Counted from the first letter of the stretch, positions 32,566 to 42,100 are shown. The stretch is 63,196 nucleotides of DNA from Duganella qianjiadongensis (GCF_009857915.1 NZ_WWCM01000022.1:1-63196), one strand, 5' to 3'. The notes: generated by a model not told the origin, from the sequence alone. Made by a program: numbers and translations.

Positions 32566-33568
32566 GGCGGCGTCCTACCGTACGTTTTTCTGCGCCTTGC
32601 GACGTTTCAAAGGGCTGACCGGGCTGCTGCTCGAGGATGGTCTGTACCACGTAGCGCGGACGGGCGCGTACTTGCTGGAAGATGCGGCCCACGTATTCGC
32701 CCAGCAGGCCGATGCCGAACAGGATGGTGCCCATGAAGAAGAAGGCAATCGCGAACAGGGTGAACAGGCCTTCCGCCTCGGCACCTAGGAAGATGCGGCG
32801 CACCAGCAGCACGGCCACCAGCAGCGCCGATGCAAGCGAGAGCAGGATGCCGAACATGGAGAAGAACTGCAGCGGCACCAGCGAGAAGCCGGTGACCAGA
32901 TCGAAGTTCAGGCGGATCAGGCTATACAGCGAGTATTTCGATTCGCCGGCAGCGCGCTCTTCGTGCTCCACCACGATTTCGGTCGGGTTGCGGGCAAAGC
33001 GGTAGGCCAGCGCCGGTACGAAGGTATTCACTTCGCCGCACTGGTTGACCAGATCGATCACATTGCGGCCATAGGCGCGCAGCATATTGCCCTGATCGGT
33101 GATCTTGATGTTGGTGATGTTCTCGCGCAGGTGGTTCATGGCCTTGGAGGCGTAGGTGCGCCACGCGCTATCCTGCCGCTTGCGGCGGATCGAGCCGACG
33201 TAATCGTAGCCCTCGCGTATCTTGGCCACCAGATTGCCGATTTCCTCGGGCGGGTTCTGCAGGTCGGCGTCCAGTGTAATCATGATGTCGCCGCGCGCTG
33301 CTTCGAAGCCGGCCAGTATCGCCATGTGCTGGCCGTAGTTACCGTTGAATAGCACCACGCGCGTCACGTCGGGACGGGCGCGGAACTGCTCGGCCAGTAT
33401 CGACACGGAGTTATCGCGGCTGCCGTCGTTGACGAACACGATTTCATAGCGGCTGCCCAGCTTGTCGAGCGCCGGATACAGGCGGTCGAACAGGGTCTGC
33501 AGGCCGGCCTGCTCGTTATACACGGGGATAACGACGGAGATTTCTGGTTTCATTGCAGTCGTACTCAT
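32558..33568 (-). CDS. arnC: Undecaprenyl-phosphate Ara4-formyl-N transferase (ArnC)
   Basis: A 336-residue membrane glycosyltransferase (GT2). ISVVIPVYNEQAGLQTLFDR begins the domain, LDADLQNPPEEI is the DxD-type site, and two C-terminal hydrophobic helices (about 235-260 and 270-295) anchor it. It transfers the formylated aminosugar to undecaprenyl phosphate. It overlaps arnB by four bases and the formyltransferase by eight. Confidence 0.93.
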   Translation of the reverse strand: MSTTAMKPEISVVIPVYNEQAGLQTLFDRLYPALDKLGSRYEIVFVNDGSRDNSVSILAEQFRARPDVTRVVLFNGNYGQHMAILAGFEAARGDIMITLDADLQNPPEEIGNLVAKIREGYDYVGSIRRKRQDSAWRTYASKAMNHLRENITNIKITDQGNMLRAYGRNVIDLVNQCGEVNTFVPALAYRFARNPTEIVVEHEERAAGESKYSLYSLIRLNFDLVTGFSLVPLQFFSMFGILLSLASALLVAVLLVRRIFLGAEAEGLFTLFAIAFFFMGTILFGIGLLGEYVGRIFQQVRARPRYVVQTILEQQPGQPFETSQGAEKRTVGRRHD

Positions 33569-34704
33569 TTGATCAGGATCGCTTTCACGGCGGCCACGGT
33601 GCGCTCGACGTCGGCCATGGTCATGGCGTAGAACATCGGCAGCGTGACGGTCAGACGGCCGATGCGCTCGGCCACGGGGAACATGCCTTCCTTGAAGCCC
33701 CGTTCGCGGTACATGGTGAACAGGTGGATGGGCGCATAGTGGTAGCCGGTGCCGATGTTATAGCCTTCCTGCAGGGCGCGCATGAAGTTGGCGCGGGTGC
33801 CGGGGCCGTGATCGGGCAGGATGATCTGGAACAGGTGGTAGTTGCTGCTGTCAAAAGCCTGCAGCGGCAACTGGGCGCCGGACAGCGCTTCGAAATCGCT
33901 GCCGAAGCATGCGTAGTAGTGGCGCGCCAGCGCGCGACGGTGCTCGGTGATGGCGGCGATATTGGCGAACTGGCCCAGACCGATGGCAGCCATGATGTCG
34001 CTCATATTGTATTTGCCGCCCAGTACATCGACATCGATGCCGTCGACGCCGCTGCGGGTGACGCCTTGCAGACGGTATTTCTCGGCCAGACGGGCTTCTT
34101 CCGGCGTGTTCAGTACCAGCGCGCCGCCTTCGCCGGTGGTGATGTTCTTGTTGGCCTGGAAGCTGAACGAGACGAAGTCGCCGAAGGCACCGATGCGCTG
34201 GCCTTTCCATTCCGAGCCGAAGGCTTGCGCCGCATCTTCCACCACGCGCAGATTGTGCTTGCGGGCGATGGCGTACAGGCGGTCCATGTCCACCGGCAGG
34301 CCAGACAGATAGACTGGGATGATGGCCTTGGTACGCGGGGTGATGGCCGCTTCCACCTTGTCCAGGTCGAGGTTGCGGGTGATCGGATCGATGTCGGCAA
34401 AGACGGGCGTGGCGCCGACTTCGATGATGACGTTGGCCGTGGCTACCCACGAAATCGGCGTGGTGATCACTTCGTCGCCGGGACCGATGCCGGCGATGCG
34501 CAGGGCGATCTCCATGGTGCAGGTGCCGGAATTGAAGGTGCGCACAGGGCGGCCACCGAAGTATTCCGACATCTGCGCTTCGAAAGCCTGTACTTTCGGG
34601 CCGCTGGTAATCCAGCCGGAGCGCAGCACTTCGCCCACGGCGGTAATGGTGGCTTCATCGATGGTGGGCTTGGAAAAGGGCAGGAAAGGCTGGGCAGAGG
34701 TCAT
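33565..34704 (-). CDS. arnB: UDP-4-keto-arabinose aminotransferase (ArnB)
   Basis: A 379-residue PLP-dependent DegT/DnrJ/EryC1-type enzyme. PFSKPTIDEATITAVGEVL opens it, VVEDAAQAFGSEWKG binds PLP, and SFSFQANKNITTGEGGALV carries the Schiff-base Lys. It aminates UDP-4-keto-pentose to UDP-Ara4N using glutamate. The ATG at 34704 is preferred; a GTG nine bases upstream (34713) is also in frame. It is followed directly by arnC (four-base overlap). Confidence 0.93.
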   Translation of the reverse strand: MTSAQPFLPFSKPTIDEATITAVGEVLRSGWITSGPKVQAFEAQMSEYFGGRPVRTFNSGTCTMEIALRIAGIGPGDEVITTPISWVATANVIIEVGATPVFADIDPITRNLDLDKVEAAITPRTKAIIPVYLSGLPVDMDRLYAIARKHNLRVVEDAAQAFGSEWKGQRIGAFGDFVSFSFQANKNITTGEGGALVLNTPEEARLAEKYRLQGVTRSGVDGIDVDVLGGKYNMSDIMAAIGLGQFANIAAITEHRRALARHYYACFGSDFEALSGAQLPLQAFDSSNYHLFQIILPDHGPGTRANFMRALQEGYNIGTGYHYAPIHLFTMYRERGFKEGMFPVAERIGRLTVTLPMFYAMTMADVERTVAAVKAILIK

Positions 34705-34824
34705 GGTGTGCACTCGTTTCTAGTGTCAGAGCAGTCTCTGACGGTGGTCTGAAAAGGAGACCGGATCAGGTCTCCGCAGGTTTTGTCGTGGTCAGACGGC
34801 GTTGGCCGCATTCTAAAGCCAGAC

Positions 34825-35196
34825 TCAGGTCCGCGCCAGTAAGGCAACGCCGACCAGTATCACTGCGATGGCGAACAGGCGCTGGAAAGTCAGCGCTTCG
34901 CCGAACAGATACCATGCGCCTATGGCCGTGACCACATAGCCCAGCGACAGCATGGGGTAGGCGATGGAGACATCGACCCGCGACAGGGCGATGATCCACA
35001 GTACCACTGACAGCACGTAGCAGGTCAGGCCGCCGATAATGGGCAGCTGGGTGGCGACTTTCAGGCCGACGCTGAACAGATTGTCCAGCGTCAGGTGGAT
35101 TTCGCCCACATTGCGCGCGCCCGCTTTGAGCAGCAACTGGGCTACGGCGTTCAGCAGCACGCCGAAAACAATAAAACTGAAGGTGGCGATATTCAT
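34825..35196 (-). CDS. Small multidrug-resistance-like membrane protein (ArnE-like)
   Basis: A 123-residue protein of four hydrophobic helices (about 5-25, 40-60, 73-93, 100-120), of the EamA/SMR superfamily. SRVDVSIAYPMLSLGYVVTA is the typical third-helix motif. In arn operons ArnE and ArnF are thought to flip undecaprenyl-phosphate Ara4N across the inner membrane; only one such subunit is visible here, so it may act as a homodimer or with a partner elsewhere. Confidence 0.82.
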   Translation of the reverse strand: MNIATFSFIVFGVLLNAVAQLLLKAGARNVGEIHLTLDNLFSVGLKVATQLPIIGGLTCYVLSVVLWIIALSRVDVSIAYPMLSLGYVVTAIGAWYLFGEALTFQRLFAIAVILVGVALLART

Positions 35197-35251
35197 GCGG
35201 TAAATCAGGCTTTCATTTCAGGACTGGCGCCTGCACGGCGCCAGCGGGGGC

Positions 35252-36913
35252 TTACAGGTTGGCCACTACCACACGGCGGGTATCCTGCACGATCAGGCGC
35301 ATGGGCAGGCCTTGCTGTTTCAGTTCGGCGTATTTTTCCGGGCTGATGATGGCCAGCGCTTTCACGCCCGCCCTGGTGTGCTGCTGCCAGCGTTCGACGA
35401 ACTGCGGCACGGTGGGTATCGACAGTTCCGGCTGCTGGCTCAGGCCGAAGGTGAATTCATCCCAGTAGTCCACCAGCGTGACGGGGCGGCGCAGGTAGAA
35501 GGTCATCGACTGCTCGTAGGTGGCTACCGAGTAGACCGGGGTGTCAGGCGTCAGCTCCGGGCGCATTTTGAGCGCGGCGGTTTTACCGGCGCGCATGGCG
35601 CCGTAGGGCTCGAAGCCGGTGAGTATCAGCTCGGTGGCGGCAAAGCCGGCAATCGCCATGGTCAGCACGGTCAGGTCGCGGCGCAGGTGGCGTGCATGCA
35701 GCAGGGCCACGGCGCCGCCGGCGGCGGTGATGATGGCTGCCGCCAGCACCCACGGCTGGTAGGCCGTCAGCAGCGCCGTCTCGCTGGCATGGCGCACGCC
35801 GATCTTGACCATCTGCGGCACGGCGATGATGCCGGCAATGCCGATCACCACCAGCAGGCCGGCAGCGATGATGCGGCTGCGCCGTGGCGCCGTTTCCAGA
35901 TAGGCGGCCAGCAGTAGGGCCAGCGCGGGGAAGATGGGCAGGATGTAGCCGGGCAGCTTGGAGCTGGAATAGCTGAAGAAGGTGAAGATGAACACGCTCC
36001 AGATCAGCAGCAGCAGGCGCGGCTGGAAGCGGGTTTCGGCGCGGCGGCGGCCGGCCGCCAGCAGTGCTTGCGGCAGCAGACCTAGCCACGGCAGTATGCC
36101 CGGTGCCAGCAGCACGAAGAAGTAGTACCACGCGCCTTCGCGGTGGTGGGTTTTGAGGAAGAAGCGTTCCCAGTGCTCGTGCACGAAGAAGAAGTGGGGC
36201 TGTTCGGGATTGCGCAGGCCCACCAGCACGAACCACGGCGTGGCGACGGCGAAGAACAGCAGCAGGCCTTTGCCCAGATGCAGACGCTTCCAGATGGCGA
36301 TATCGCCCGACAGCAGCGAATACAGCACCAGCACGGCGCCGGGCAGCACCAGCCCGATCAGCCCTTTGGCCAGCACGGCCAGCGCCATGCCGGTCCAGCA
36401 CAGCAGCATCCAGTTGCGCTGCTCGCTGGCCGTGGCGTCGTCGCGCTGGGCTATCAGCACCGCGCACAGCACGATGGTCATCATGCCGGACAAGCTCATG
36501 TCGAGCGAATCGATCTGGCCCGAAGCTACCCAGAACAGGCTGGAACCGAGTGCCAGCGCCGCGTAGAAGCCCGCGCGCGGGCCGAACACGCGGCTACCGG
36601 CATAGCCGCTCAGCAGCACACCGAGCAGACCGCACAGGCCTGTCCACAGGCGCGCCTGCCATTCGCCCAGACCGAAGGCGGCGAAGGACAGCGCGTTCAT
36701 CCAGGTCTGCAGCGGCGGCTTTTCGAAGTATTTGATGCCGTTTAAGCGGGTGGTGACCCAGTCGCCGCTGGCGAACATTTCGCGCGCCATTTCCGCATAG
36801 CGGCCTTCATCGGGCGGCACCAGCGTGCGCACGCCCAGCGCATACAGCCAGACCAGGATGAACACCGCCAGCAGCGACCACAGGACTTTCTTGTTGTTAT
36901 ACAGATCGTTCAT
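35252..36913 (-). CDS. arnT: Lipid A aminoarabinose transferase ArnT (GT83)
   Basis: A 553-residue membrane glycosyltransferase with about twelve helices that transfers Ara4N from undecaprenyl phosphate to lipid A phosphates. The first periplasmic loop has LVPPDEGRYAEMARE, with the acidic residues typical of the PMT/GT-C fold, then FEKPPLQTWMNAL. EHWERFFLKTHHREG and FSYSSSKLPGYILPIFPAL follow. Modification of lipid A lowers binding of cationic peptides such as polymyxin. It overlaps the stop of the upstream Mth938-like gene by one base. Confidence 0.92.
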   Translation of the reverse strand: MNDLYNNKKVLWSLLAVFILVWLYALGVRTLVPPDEGRYAEMAREMFASGDWVTTRLNGIKYFEKPPLQTWMNALSFAAFGLGEWQARLWTGLCGLLGVLLSGYAGSRVFGPRAGFYAALALGSSLFWVASGQIDSLDMSLSGMMTIVLCAVLIAQRDDATASEQRNWMLLCWTGMALAVLAKGLIGLVLPGAVLVLYSLLSGDIAIWKRLHLGKGLLLFFAVATPWFVLVGLRNPEQPHFFFVHEHWERFFLKTHHREGAWYYFFVLLAPGILPWLGLLPQALLAAGRRRAETRFQPRLLLLIWSVFIFTFFSYSSSKLPGYILPIFPALALLLAAYLETAPRRSRIIAAGLLVVIGIAGIIAVPQMVKIGVRHASETALLTAYQPWVLAAAIITAAGGAVALLHARHLRRDLTVLTMAIAGFAATELILTGFEPYGAMRAGKTAALKMRPELTPDTPVYSVATYEQSMTFYLRRPVTLVDYWDEFTFGLSQQPELSIPTVPQFVERWQQHTRAGVKALAIISPEKYAELKQQGLPMRLIVQDTRRVVVANL

Positions 36914-37305
36914 CAGGCAGCGCTCTCCCCATGCGGTGGAATGATCAGAGCCAGCGTGACCTTGCGGCCTTCGCCCATCAGGATGTTGTAGGTGCGGCAG
37001 GCCGCCTGGCTATCCATGCATTCCACGCCGATGCGGCGCATGGTCAGGGCGGCCGTCAGGCGCGGGTGGATGAAGCGCTGGCGCTCGCCCGTGCCGAGGA
37101 TGACCACGTCGGGGTTGTCGGCACCGATTTGCAGGAAATGCGCTTCGGTGATGCTGTCGAAAGTAGGGGCATCCCAGGCGCGCGGCGCCACTTCGGGCAT
37201 GACGATCAGGCTGTAGTCGTAGCGCTGGGCATTGATTTCGACGCCAGCGGCATCGTAGCCGGTGACGGTCTGGTATTTCTGGGTATCGCTGGCGTGAAGC
37301 TTCAT
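36913..37305 (-). CDS. Mth938-like domain protein (DUF498 family)
   Basis: A 130-residue protein of the Mth938-like / NDUFAF3 fold. RYDYSLIVMPEVAPRAWD, VVILGTGERQRFIHP and GVECMDSQAACRTYNILMGE are the family blocks. The function is not known in bacteria. It is the first gene on the minus strand of the arn operon, 36 bases after a minus-strand TACAAT (37350-37345), and its stop overlaps the arnT start. Its place there may be only transcriptional. Confidence 0.85.
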   Translation of the reverse strand: MKLHASDTQKYQTVTGYDAAGVEINAQRYDYSLIVMPEVAPRAWDAPTFDSITEAHFLQIGADNPDVVILGTGERQRFIHPRLTAALTMRRIGVECMDSQAACRTYNILMGEGRKVTLALIIPPHGESAA

Positions 37306-37344
37306 GGAGCGTAGTTGGCGGTTTTAATCGGCTAAAGAAGCGTC

Positions 37345-37410
37345 ATTGTAGCGTTTTTCCGTGCACTTCCAGTCTGAAAGGTTGATTAAATGGGATGCTT
37401 TCGGCAGAAT
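37345..37410. promoter_or_regulatory. Divergent promoters for the arn operon and alaA
   Basis: For alaA (plus strand): -35 TTGATT at 37382-37387, a 17-bp spacer and -10 CAGAAT at 37405-37410. For the arn operon (minus strand): -10 TACAAT at 37350-37345, no clear -35. No PhoP or PmrA box is obvious. The alaA leader would be about 75 bases. Confidence 0.6.
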
Positions 37411-37492
37411 GGGTCTTTTCGCATTGCAGCACGGGCCGGCGGGCATTTTTAGCAGGCCACAGCGGTTTGCCTCACCAGAACAGGATTTTATT

Positions 37493-38725
37493 TTGCGACC
37501 GATTCAAAAATCCAACAAATTAGCGGAAGTTTGCTACGAAATCCGTGGTCCGGTGCCGGAAAAAGCCCGGCAGATGGAAGAAGAGGGCCATAAGATTACG
37601 AAATTGAATATTGGCAACTTGGCCGTATTCGGTTTCGATCCGCCCGACGAGATCGTGCGGGACATGAAAATCAACCTGCCCGACGCGGCCGGCTACACGG
37701 ATTCCAAAGGCATGTTCGCGCCGCGCAAGGCGGTGGTGCACTACTGCCAGCAGAAAAACATCCGTGGCGTGACCATCGACGATGTCTATCTGGGCAATGG
37801 CGCCTCCGAGCTGATCGTGATGGCCATGAATGCCCTGCTCAATAACGGCGACGAAGTGCTGGTGCCGGCGCCCGACTATCCGCTGTGGACCGCGGCCGTC
37901 AGCCTGTCCGGCGGCAAGCCGGTGCACTATATCTGCGACGAGCAGCAGGAATGGTATCCCGATATCGAGGATATGCGCAGCAAGATCACGCCCAACACCC
38001 GCGCCATCGTGGTCATCAACCCCAACAACCCGACCGGTGCGCTGTATCCGGTGGAGCTGCTGCAGCAGATCATCGAGCTGGCGCGCGAGCACCAGCTGAT
38101 CATCTACGCCGACGAAATCTACGACAAGGTGCTGTACGACGGCGCCCAGCATGTGTCTATCGCCTCGCTGGCGGACGACGTGCTGTTCGTGACCTTTAAC
38201 GGCCTGTCGAAAAACTACCGCGCCTGCGGCTACCGCTCCGGCTGGATGATCGTGTCCGGCGAAAAGAGCCATGCCAAGGACTATATCGAAGGCCTCAACA
38301 TGCTGGCCTCGATGCGCCTGTGCGCCAATGCGCCGGGCCAGTTCGCCATCCAGACGGCACTGGGCGGCTACCAGTCGATCGACGATCTGGTGGGGCCGGG
38401 CGGACGCCTGCTCAAGCAGCGCGATCTGGCCTACAAGCTGCTGACCGATATTCCCGGCGTCACCTGCGTCAAGCCCAAGGCGGCGCTGTATATGTTCCCC
38501 CGGCTCGATCCGAAGATCTACCCGATCACGGACGACCAGCAATTCGCATACGAATTGCTGGCGGAAACCAAGGTGCTGATCGTGCAGGGCAGCGGCTTTA
38601 ACTGGATTGCGCCCGATCACTTCCGCGTGGTATTCCTGCCCAATACCGACGATATGACGGAAGCATTCGGTCGCATCGCCAAGTTCATGGAAGGCTACCG
38701 CAAGCGTCACGGCAGCAGCTTCTGA
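37493..38725 (+). CDS. alaA: Alanine aminotransferase AlaA, TTG start
   Basis: A 410-residue PLP enzyme that makes alanine from pyruvate and glutamate. The N-terminus RPIQKSNKLAEVCYEIRGPV, the DYPLWTAAVSLSGGKPVHY core and FNGLSKNYRACGYRSGW (PLP Lys in SK) closely resemble E. coli AlaA along the whole length. The start is inferred as TTG at 37493: homology begins with the next codon, AGGA lies seven bases upstream, and no ATG is in place. Upstream in-frame codons from 37361 belong to the leader. hom follows after 30 bases. Confidence 0.92.
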   Translation: MRPIQKSNKLAEVCYEIRGPVPEKARQMEEEGHKITKLNIGNLAVFGFDPPDEIVRDMKINLPDAAGYTDSKGMFAPRKAVVHYCQQKNIRGVTIDDVYLGNGASELIVMAMNALLNNGDEVLVPAPDYPLWTAAVSLSGGKPVHYICDEQQEWYPDIEDMRSKITPNTRAIVVINPNNPTGALYPVELLQQIIELAREHQLIIYADEIYDKVLYDGAQHVSIASLADDVLFVTFNGLSKNYRACGYRSGWMIVSGEKSHAKDYIEGLNMLASMRLCANAPGQFAIQTALGGYQSIDDLVGPGGRLLKQRDLAYKLLTDIPGVTCVKPKAALYMFPRLDPKIYPITDDQQFAYELLAETKVLIVQGSGFNWIAPDHFRVVFLPNTDDMTEAFGRIAKFMEGYRKRHGSSF

Positions 38726-38755
38726 GTCAACTGAATCACCAGAGAAACGGTTTAT

Positions 38756-40078
38756 ATGAAATCCATCAAAGTAGGTCTGCTCGGCGTCGGTAACGTCGGT
38801 TCCGGTACGTTCAACGTATTGCAGCGTAATCAGGAAGAAATCCGCCGCCGCGCCGGCCGCGGTATCGAAGTGGTGGCCGTATCGGCCCGCAATCTGGAGC
38901 GCGCCAAAGAACGTACCGGCGGCAAGGTCAAAGTGGTGGCCGACCCGTTCGATATCGTCAATGACCCGGAAATCGATATCGTCGTCGAGCTGATCGGCGG
39001 CTACGATCAGGCCAAGGCGCTGGTGCTGCAGGCGATTGCCAATGGCAAGCACGTGGTCACTGCCAACAAGGCCCTGCTGGCCGTGTACGGCAACGAGATC
39101 TTCGCAGCCGCACAGGCCAAGGGCGTGATGGTGGCGTTCGAAGCAGCCGTGGCCGGCGGTATCCCGATTATCAAGGCGCTGCGCGAAGGCCTGACCGCCA
39201 ACCGCATCGAATGGCTGGCCGGTATCATCAACGGTACCACCAACTTCATCCTGTCCGAAATGCGCGACAAGGGCCTGGATTTCGCCACCGTGCTGAAACA
39301 GGCGCAGGAACTGGGCTACGCGGAAGCGGATCCTACCTTCGACATCGAAGGCGTGGATGCTGCGCACAAGGCCACCATCATGTCGGCCATCGCTTTCGGC
39401 ATACCGGTGCAGTTCGATAAAGCCTATGTGGAAGGCATTTCGAATCTGAACGCCATCGATATCCGCTACGCCGAACAGCTGGGCTACCGCATCAAGCTGC
39501 TGGGCATCGCCAAGCGCGCCAGGGTGAACGGCGTGGAAGGCGTGGAGCTGCGCGTGCACCCGACCCTGATCCCGAGCAAGCGCCTGATCGCCAACGTGGA
39601 AGGCGCCATGAACGCCGTGCTGGTGCAGGGCGACGCCGTGGGCGCCACGCTGTACTACGGCAAAGGCGCAGGCTCCGAGCCTACCGCTTCGGCCGTAATT
39701 GCCGATCTGGTCGATATCACCCGTCTGGCTACGGCCGATGCCGAGCACCGCGTGCCGCATCTGGCCTTCCAGCCGAATGAACTGACCAATATCGAGATTC
39801 TGCCGATGGCGGAAGTCACCACCAGCTACTACCTGCGCATGAATGTGAGCGATCAGCCGGGCGTGCTGGCCGATCTGACCCGCATTCTGGCCGATGCCAC
39901 CATCTCGATCGATGCCATGATGCAGAAAGAACCGGCGGACGGCGAAACCCGTACCGACATCATCTTCCTGACCCATCAGACGCAGGAAAAGAATGTACTG
40001 GCCGCGATCGCCAAGATCGAAGGTCTGGCCACCGTGTGCGGCAGCGTGACCAAGATCCGTCTGGAAAACCTGGCCTGA
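38756..40078 (+). CDS. hom: Homoserine dehydrogenase
   Basis: A 440-residue enzyme that reduces aspartate semialdehyde to homoserine in threonine/methionine synthesis. The NAD(P) motif GLLGVGNVGSGTFNVL is at the N-terminus, the catalytic block IINGTTNFILSEM near 158-170 and YAEADPTFDIEG near 190 follow, and an ACT domain (about 355-430; RMNVSDQPGVLADLTRILAD) should bind threonine for feedback inhibition. It is probably co-transcribed with alaA. A terminator follows at once. Confidence 0.96.
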   Translation: MKSIKVGLLGVGNVGSGTFNVLQRNQEEIRRRAGRGIEVVAVSARNLERAKERTGGKVKVVADPFDIVNDPEIDIVVELIGGYDQAKALVLQAIANGKHVVTANKALLAVYGNEIFAAAQAKGVMVAFEAAVAGGIPIIKALREGLTANRIEWLAGIINGTTNFILSEMRDKGLDFATVLKQAQELGYAEADPTFDIEGVDAAHKATIMSAIAFGIPVQFDKAYVEGISNLNAIDIRYAEQLGYRIKLLGIAKRARVNGVEGVELRVHPTLIPSKRLIANVEGAMNAVLVQGDAVGATLYYGKGAGSEPTASAVIADLVDITRLATADAEHRVPHLAFQPNELTNIEILPMAEVTTSYYLRMNVSDQPGVLADLTRILADATISIDAMMQKEPADGETRTDIIFLTHQTQEKNVLAAIAKIEGLATVCGSVTKIRLENLA

Positions 40079-40096
40079 TCAGGCTAGTGTCCGCTG

Positions 40097-40131
40097 CAGC
40101 CGGCATGCCTCGCATGCCGGCTGTTTTATTT
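40097..40131 (+). terminator. Rho-independent terminator after hom
   Basis: CAGCCGGCATGC and GCATGCCGGCTG form a perfect stem around CTC, followed by TTTTATTT. It ends the alaA-hom transcript. Confidence 0.92.
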
Positions 40132-40172
40132 GATGCGGCAGTTTTATGCCTGCCGCTTGATTCCGTGGCGCT

Positions 40173-40511
40173 TCAGGCCGGGCCCACGTCCATGCCGTCG
40201 TAGGATTCCAGCTGCTGGTCTGCGGCAAAGCGGTAGAACTCCTGATTGCGCGCGTGCAGGGTATCGACCGTGTGCAGCTCCACCTTCTCGATATGCAGCC
40301 ACCACAGTGCAGGCGTATCGGCTTCCGGCTTGGAGTCGTAAATGCCGACCTGCTGGTAGCCTTGCGCTTGCAGCAGCTGGCCTGCCGTTTCCAGCTTAGC
40401 TTTATCCTGATCGGCAAAGAAATAGCCCCACAGCAGCGGCTTGTTCATATCCCAAGGGGCGTTCTTTTTCATATCGGCGAACAGGCCGAGCATATCTTCT
40501 CTGGAAATCAT
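40173..40511 (-). CDS. RraB-family protein (ribonuclease E inhibitor domain)
   Basis: A 112-residue protein with the RraB domain, which in E. coli binds and inhibits RNase E. ISREDMLGLFADMKKNAPWD, LLWGYFFADQDKAKLE and WWLHIEKVELHTVDTLHARN are family-like; the acidic tail ESYDGMDVGPA matches the usual ending. It stands alone between hom (convergent) and the two-component genes. The family is clear; whether it controls RNase E here is inferred. Confidence 0.8.
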   Translation of the reverse strand: MISREDMLGLFADMKKNAPWDMNKPLLWGYFFADQDKAKLETAGQLLQAQGYQQVGIYDSKPEADTPALWWLHIEKVELHTVDTLHARNQEFYRFAADQQLESYDGMDVGPA

Positions 40512-40576
40512 GGGAGAGCTTTCAAATACGGGTTGTGCGGTGAGGCGCTGGCGTCGCGGCAGCGCAAGCGGTGATT

Positions 40577-42082
40577 TTACCCGAGCAGCGCTGCCGCAGC
40601 GGGAAAACTCACCTGCACTTTCAGGCCGGGCGCCTGTGGCGTATCGGGGCTGGCGTCGCTCAGCGTAATGCTGGCGCCGTGCAGGGTGGCGATATCGCGC
40701 ACGATGGCCAGGCCCAGACCGGCGCCGCCGGGATTGCGCTCCAGCGTGGCGCTGGCGCGGTAGAACGGTGCAAACACGCGCTCGCGTTCGCCGGCCGGTA
40801 TGCCCTGTCCATTGTCTTCCACGTCCAGCAGCACCTGCTGCGCCACGCGACGCACGCGCAGGGTCACGCTGCCGCCGGCCGGCGTGTAGCGCAAGGCGTT
40901 ATCGGTCAGGTTGGCGACCAGTTCGTGCAGCAGGAAAGCCTGCCCCTCGATCACGCATGCGGTTTCCGCTTCCAGCGCGAGATCAATCTGTTTGGCCACT
41001 GCTGCCATGGCCAGTTCCAGCCCTACCTGACGGGCGATTGCGCGCAGGTCCACGCGCTCGCTGGCAGTGCTGGCGCCTTCCAGATCGCCGCCATGTTCGA
41101 TGCGCGCCAGCGTCAGCAGGCGGTTGGCCAGATTGATGGCGGAGTCGGTGGTGGCGGCGATGCTGTGGACGATGTCGTGCAAGGTGGCGCGCAGTTGTTC
41201 GGCATCGCTGGCGGGGCGTTCGCAGGCGCGCAGCGCCAGTTCGGCCTGAGTCTTGAGCACGGTGAGCGGGGTGCGTAGCTGGTGCGAGGCGTCGGCGATG
41301 AAGCGGCGCTGGCTGCTGATCAAAATCTGCAGGCGGGCGCGCGAACTGTTCATGGCCGCCACTAGCGGACGTACTTCGCGGTGCACCAGCGCCGGGTCCA
41401 CATCCGAGCTGTCGTTGAGGGGGCGGGTTTCCACTGCCAGCTTGAGGCGCATGAGCGGGCGCAGCACCAGCCGCACGGCGAACCACACCAGCAGCGCCAG
41501 TGCCAGCAGCAGCAAGGCCTGCCATGCCAGCGTATCGAACAGGATCTGGTTGGACAGGCCGCGCCGCGCTTCCAGCGTTTCGCCCACCTGTATCAGCGCA
41601 ATGCCGCGCATGGAGTCGTCATACACCGGCTGCAGCAGGGCGGCGATGCGCACCGGCTGGCCGTTGTAGTTGGCGTGATAGAAGCGTACCAGCGCCGGAT
41701 AATTTTCCGAACGGGGCACATTGGCGGGAACTGCAGGCAGGTCGCCGTAGCCGGACACGGTTTCGCCATTGATGCCGGTGACTTTGTAGTAGATACGCCC
41801 CAGCGTATCGGTCTCGAAGCTGTCCAGCGCCACGTAGGGCACATCGGCCACGACTTTGCCATCGACAATGGAGACCCGCTCGGCCAGCGCGCGGGTAGAG
41901 GCCAGCAGCGAACGGTCGTAGGCCGTATCGGCCGCAGCGAGCGCGTTGCGGTAGACCAGATAGGTATTGAGTGCCACCAGTAGCAGCAATGGGCCCAGCA
42001 GCCAGCGTAGCAGCTGGCCGCGCAGGCTGCCCTGGCGGGCATCCGGGCCGAAGCGGCGGGCTATTCTGGCCAGCAGTGGCAT
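40577..42082 (-). CDS. TctE-type sensor histidine kinase
   Basis: A 501-residue sensor kinase. A membrane segment (about 30-50) precedes a periplasmic 2CSK_N-type sensor domain (about 55-185), a second helix (about 190-212) and a short linker; the H-box ASHQLRTPLTVLKTQAEL (His near 268) and ATP motifs NALRYTPAG, DNGQGIPAGERERVF and PGGAGLGLAIV follow. It matches TctE-like kinases that sense carboxylates. It is 18 bases after the response regulator gene, and both are divergent from the porin and transporter genes they probably control. Confidence 0.9.
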   Translation of the reverse strand: MPLLARIARRFGPDARQGSLRGQLLRWLLGPLLLLVALNTYLVYRNALAAADTAYDRSLLASTRALAERVSIVDGKVVADVPYVALDSFETDTLGRIYYKVTGINGETVSGYGDLPAVPANVPRSENYPALVRFYHANYNGQPVRIAALLQPVYDDSMRGIALIQVGETLEARRGLSNQILFDTLAWQALLLLALALLVWFAVRLVLRPLMRLKLAVETRPLNDSSDVDPALVHREVRPLVAAMNSSRARLQILISSQRRFIADASHQLRTPLTVLKTQAELALRACERPASDAEQLRATLHDIVHSIAATTDSAINLANRLLTLARIEHGGDLEGASTASERVDLRAIARQVGLELAMAAVAKQIDLALEAETACVIEGQAFLLHELVANLTDNALRYTPAGGSVTLRVRRVAQQVLLDVEDNGQGIPAGERERVFAPFYRASATLERNPGGAGLGLAIVRDIATLHGASITLSDASPDTPQAPGLKVQVSFPAAAALLG

Positions 42083-42100
42083 ACGGTGGTTGCCTAGGCG

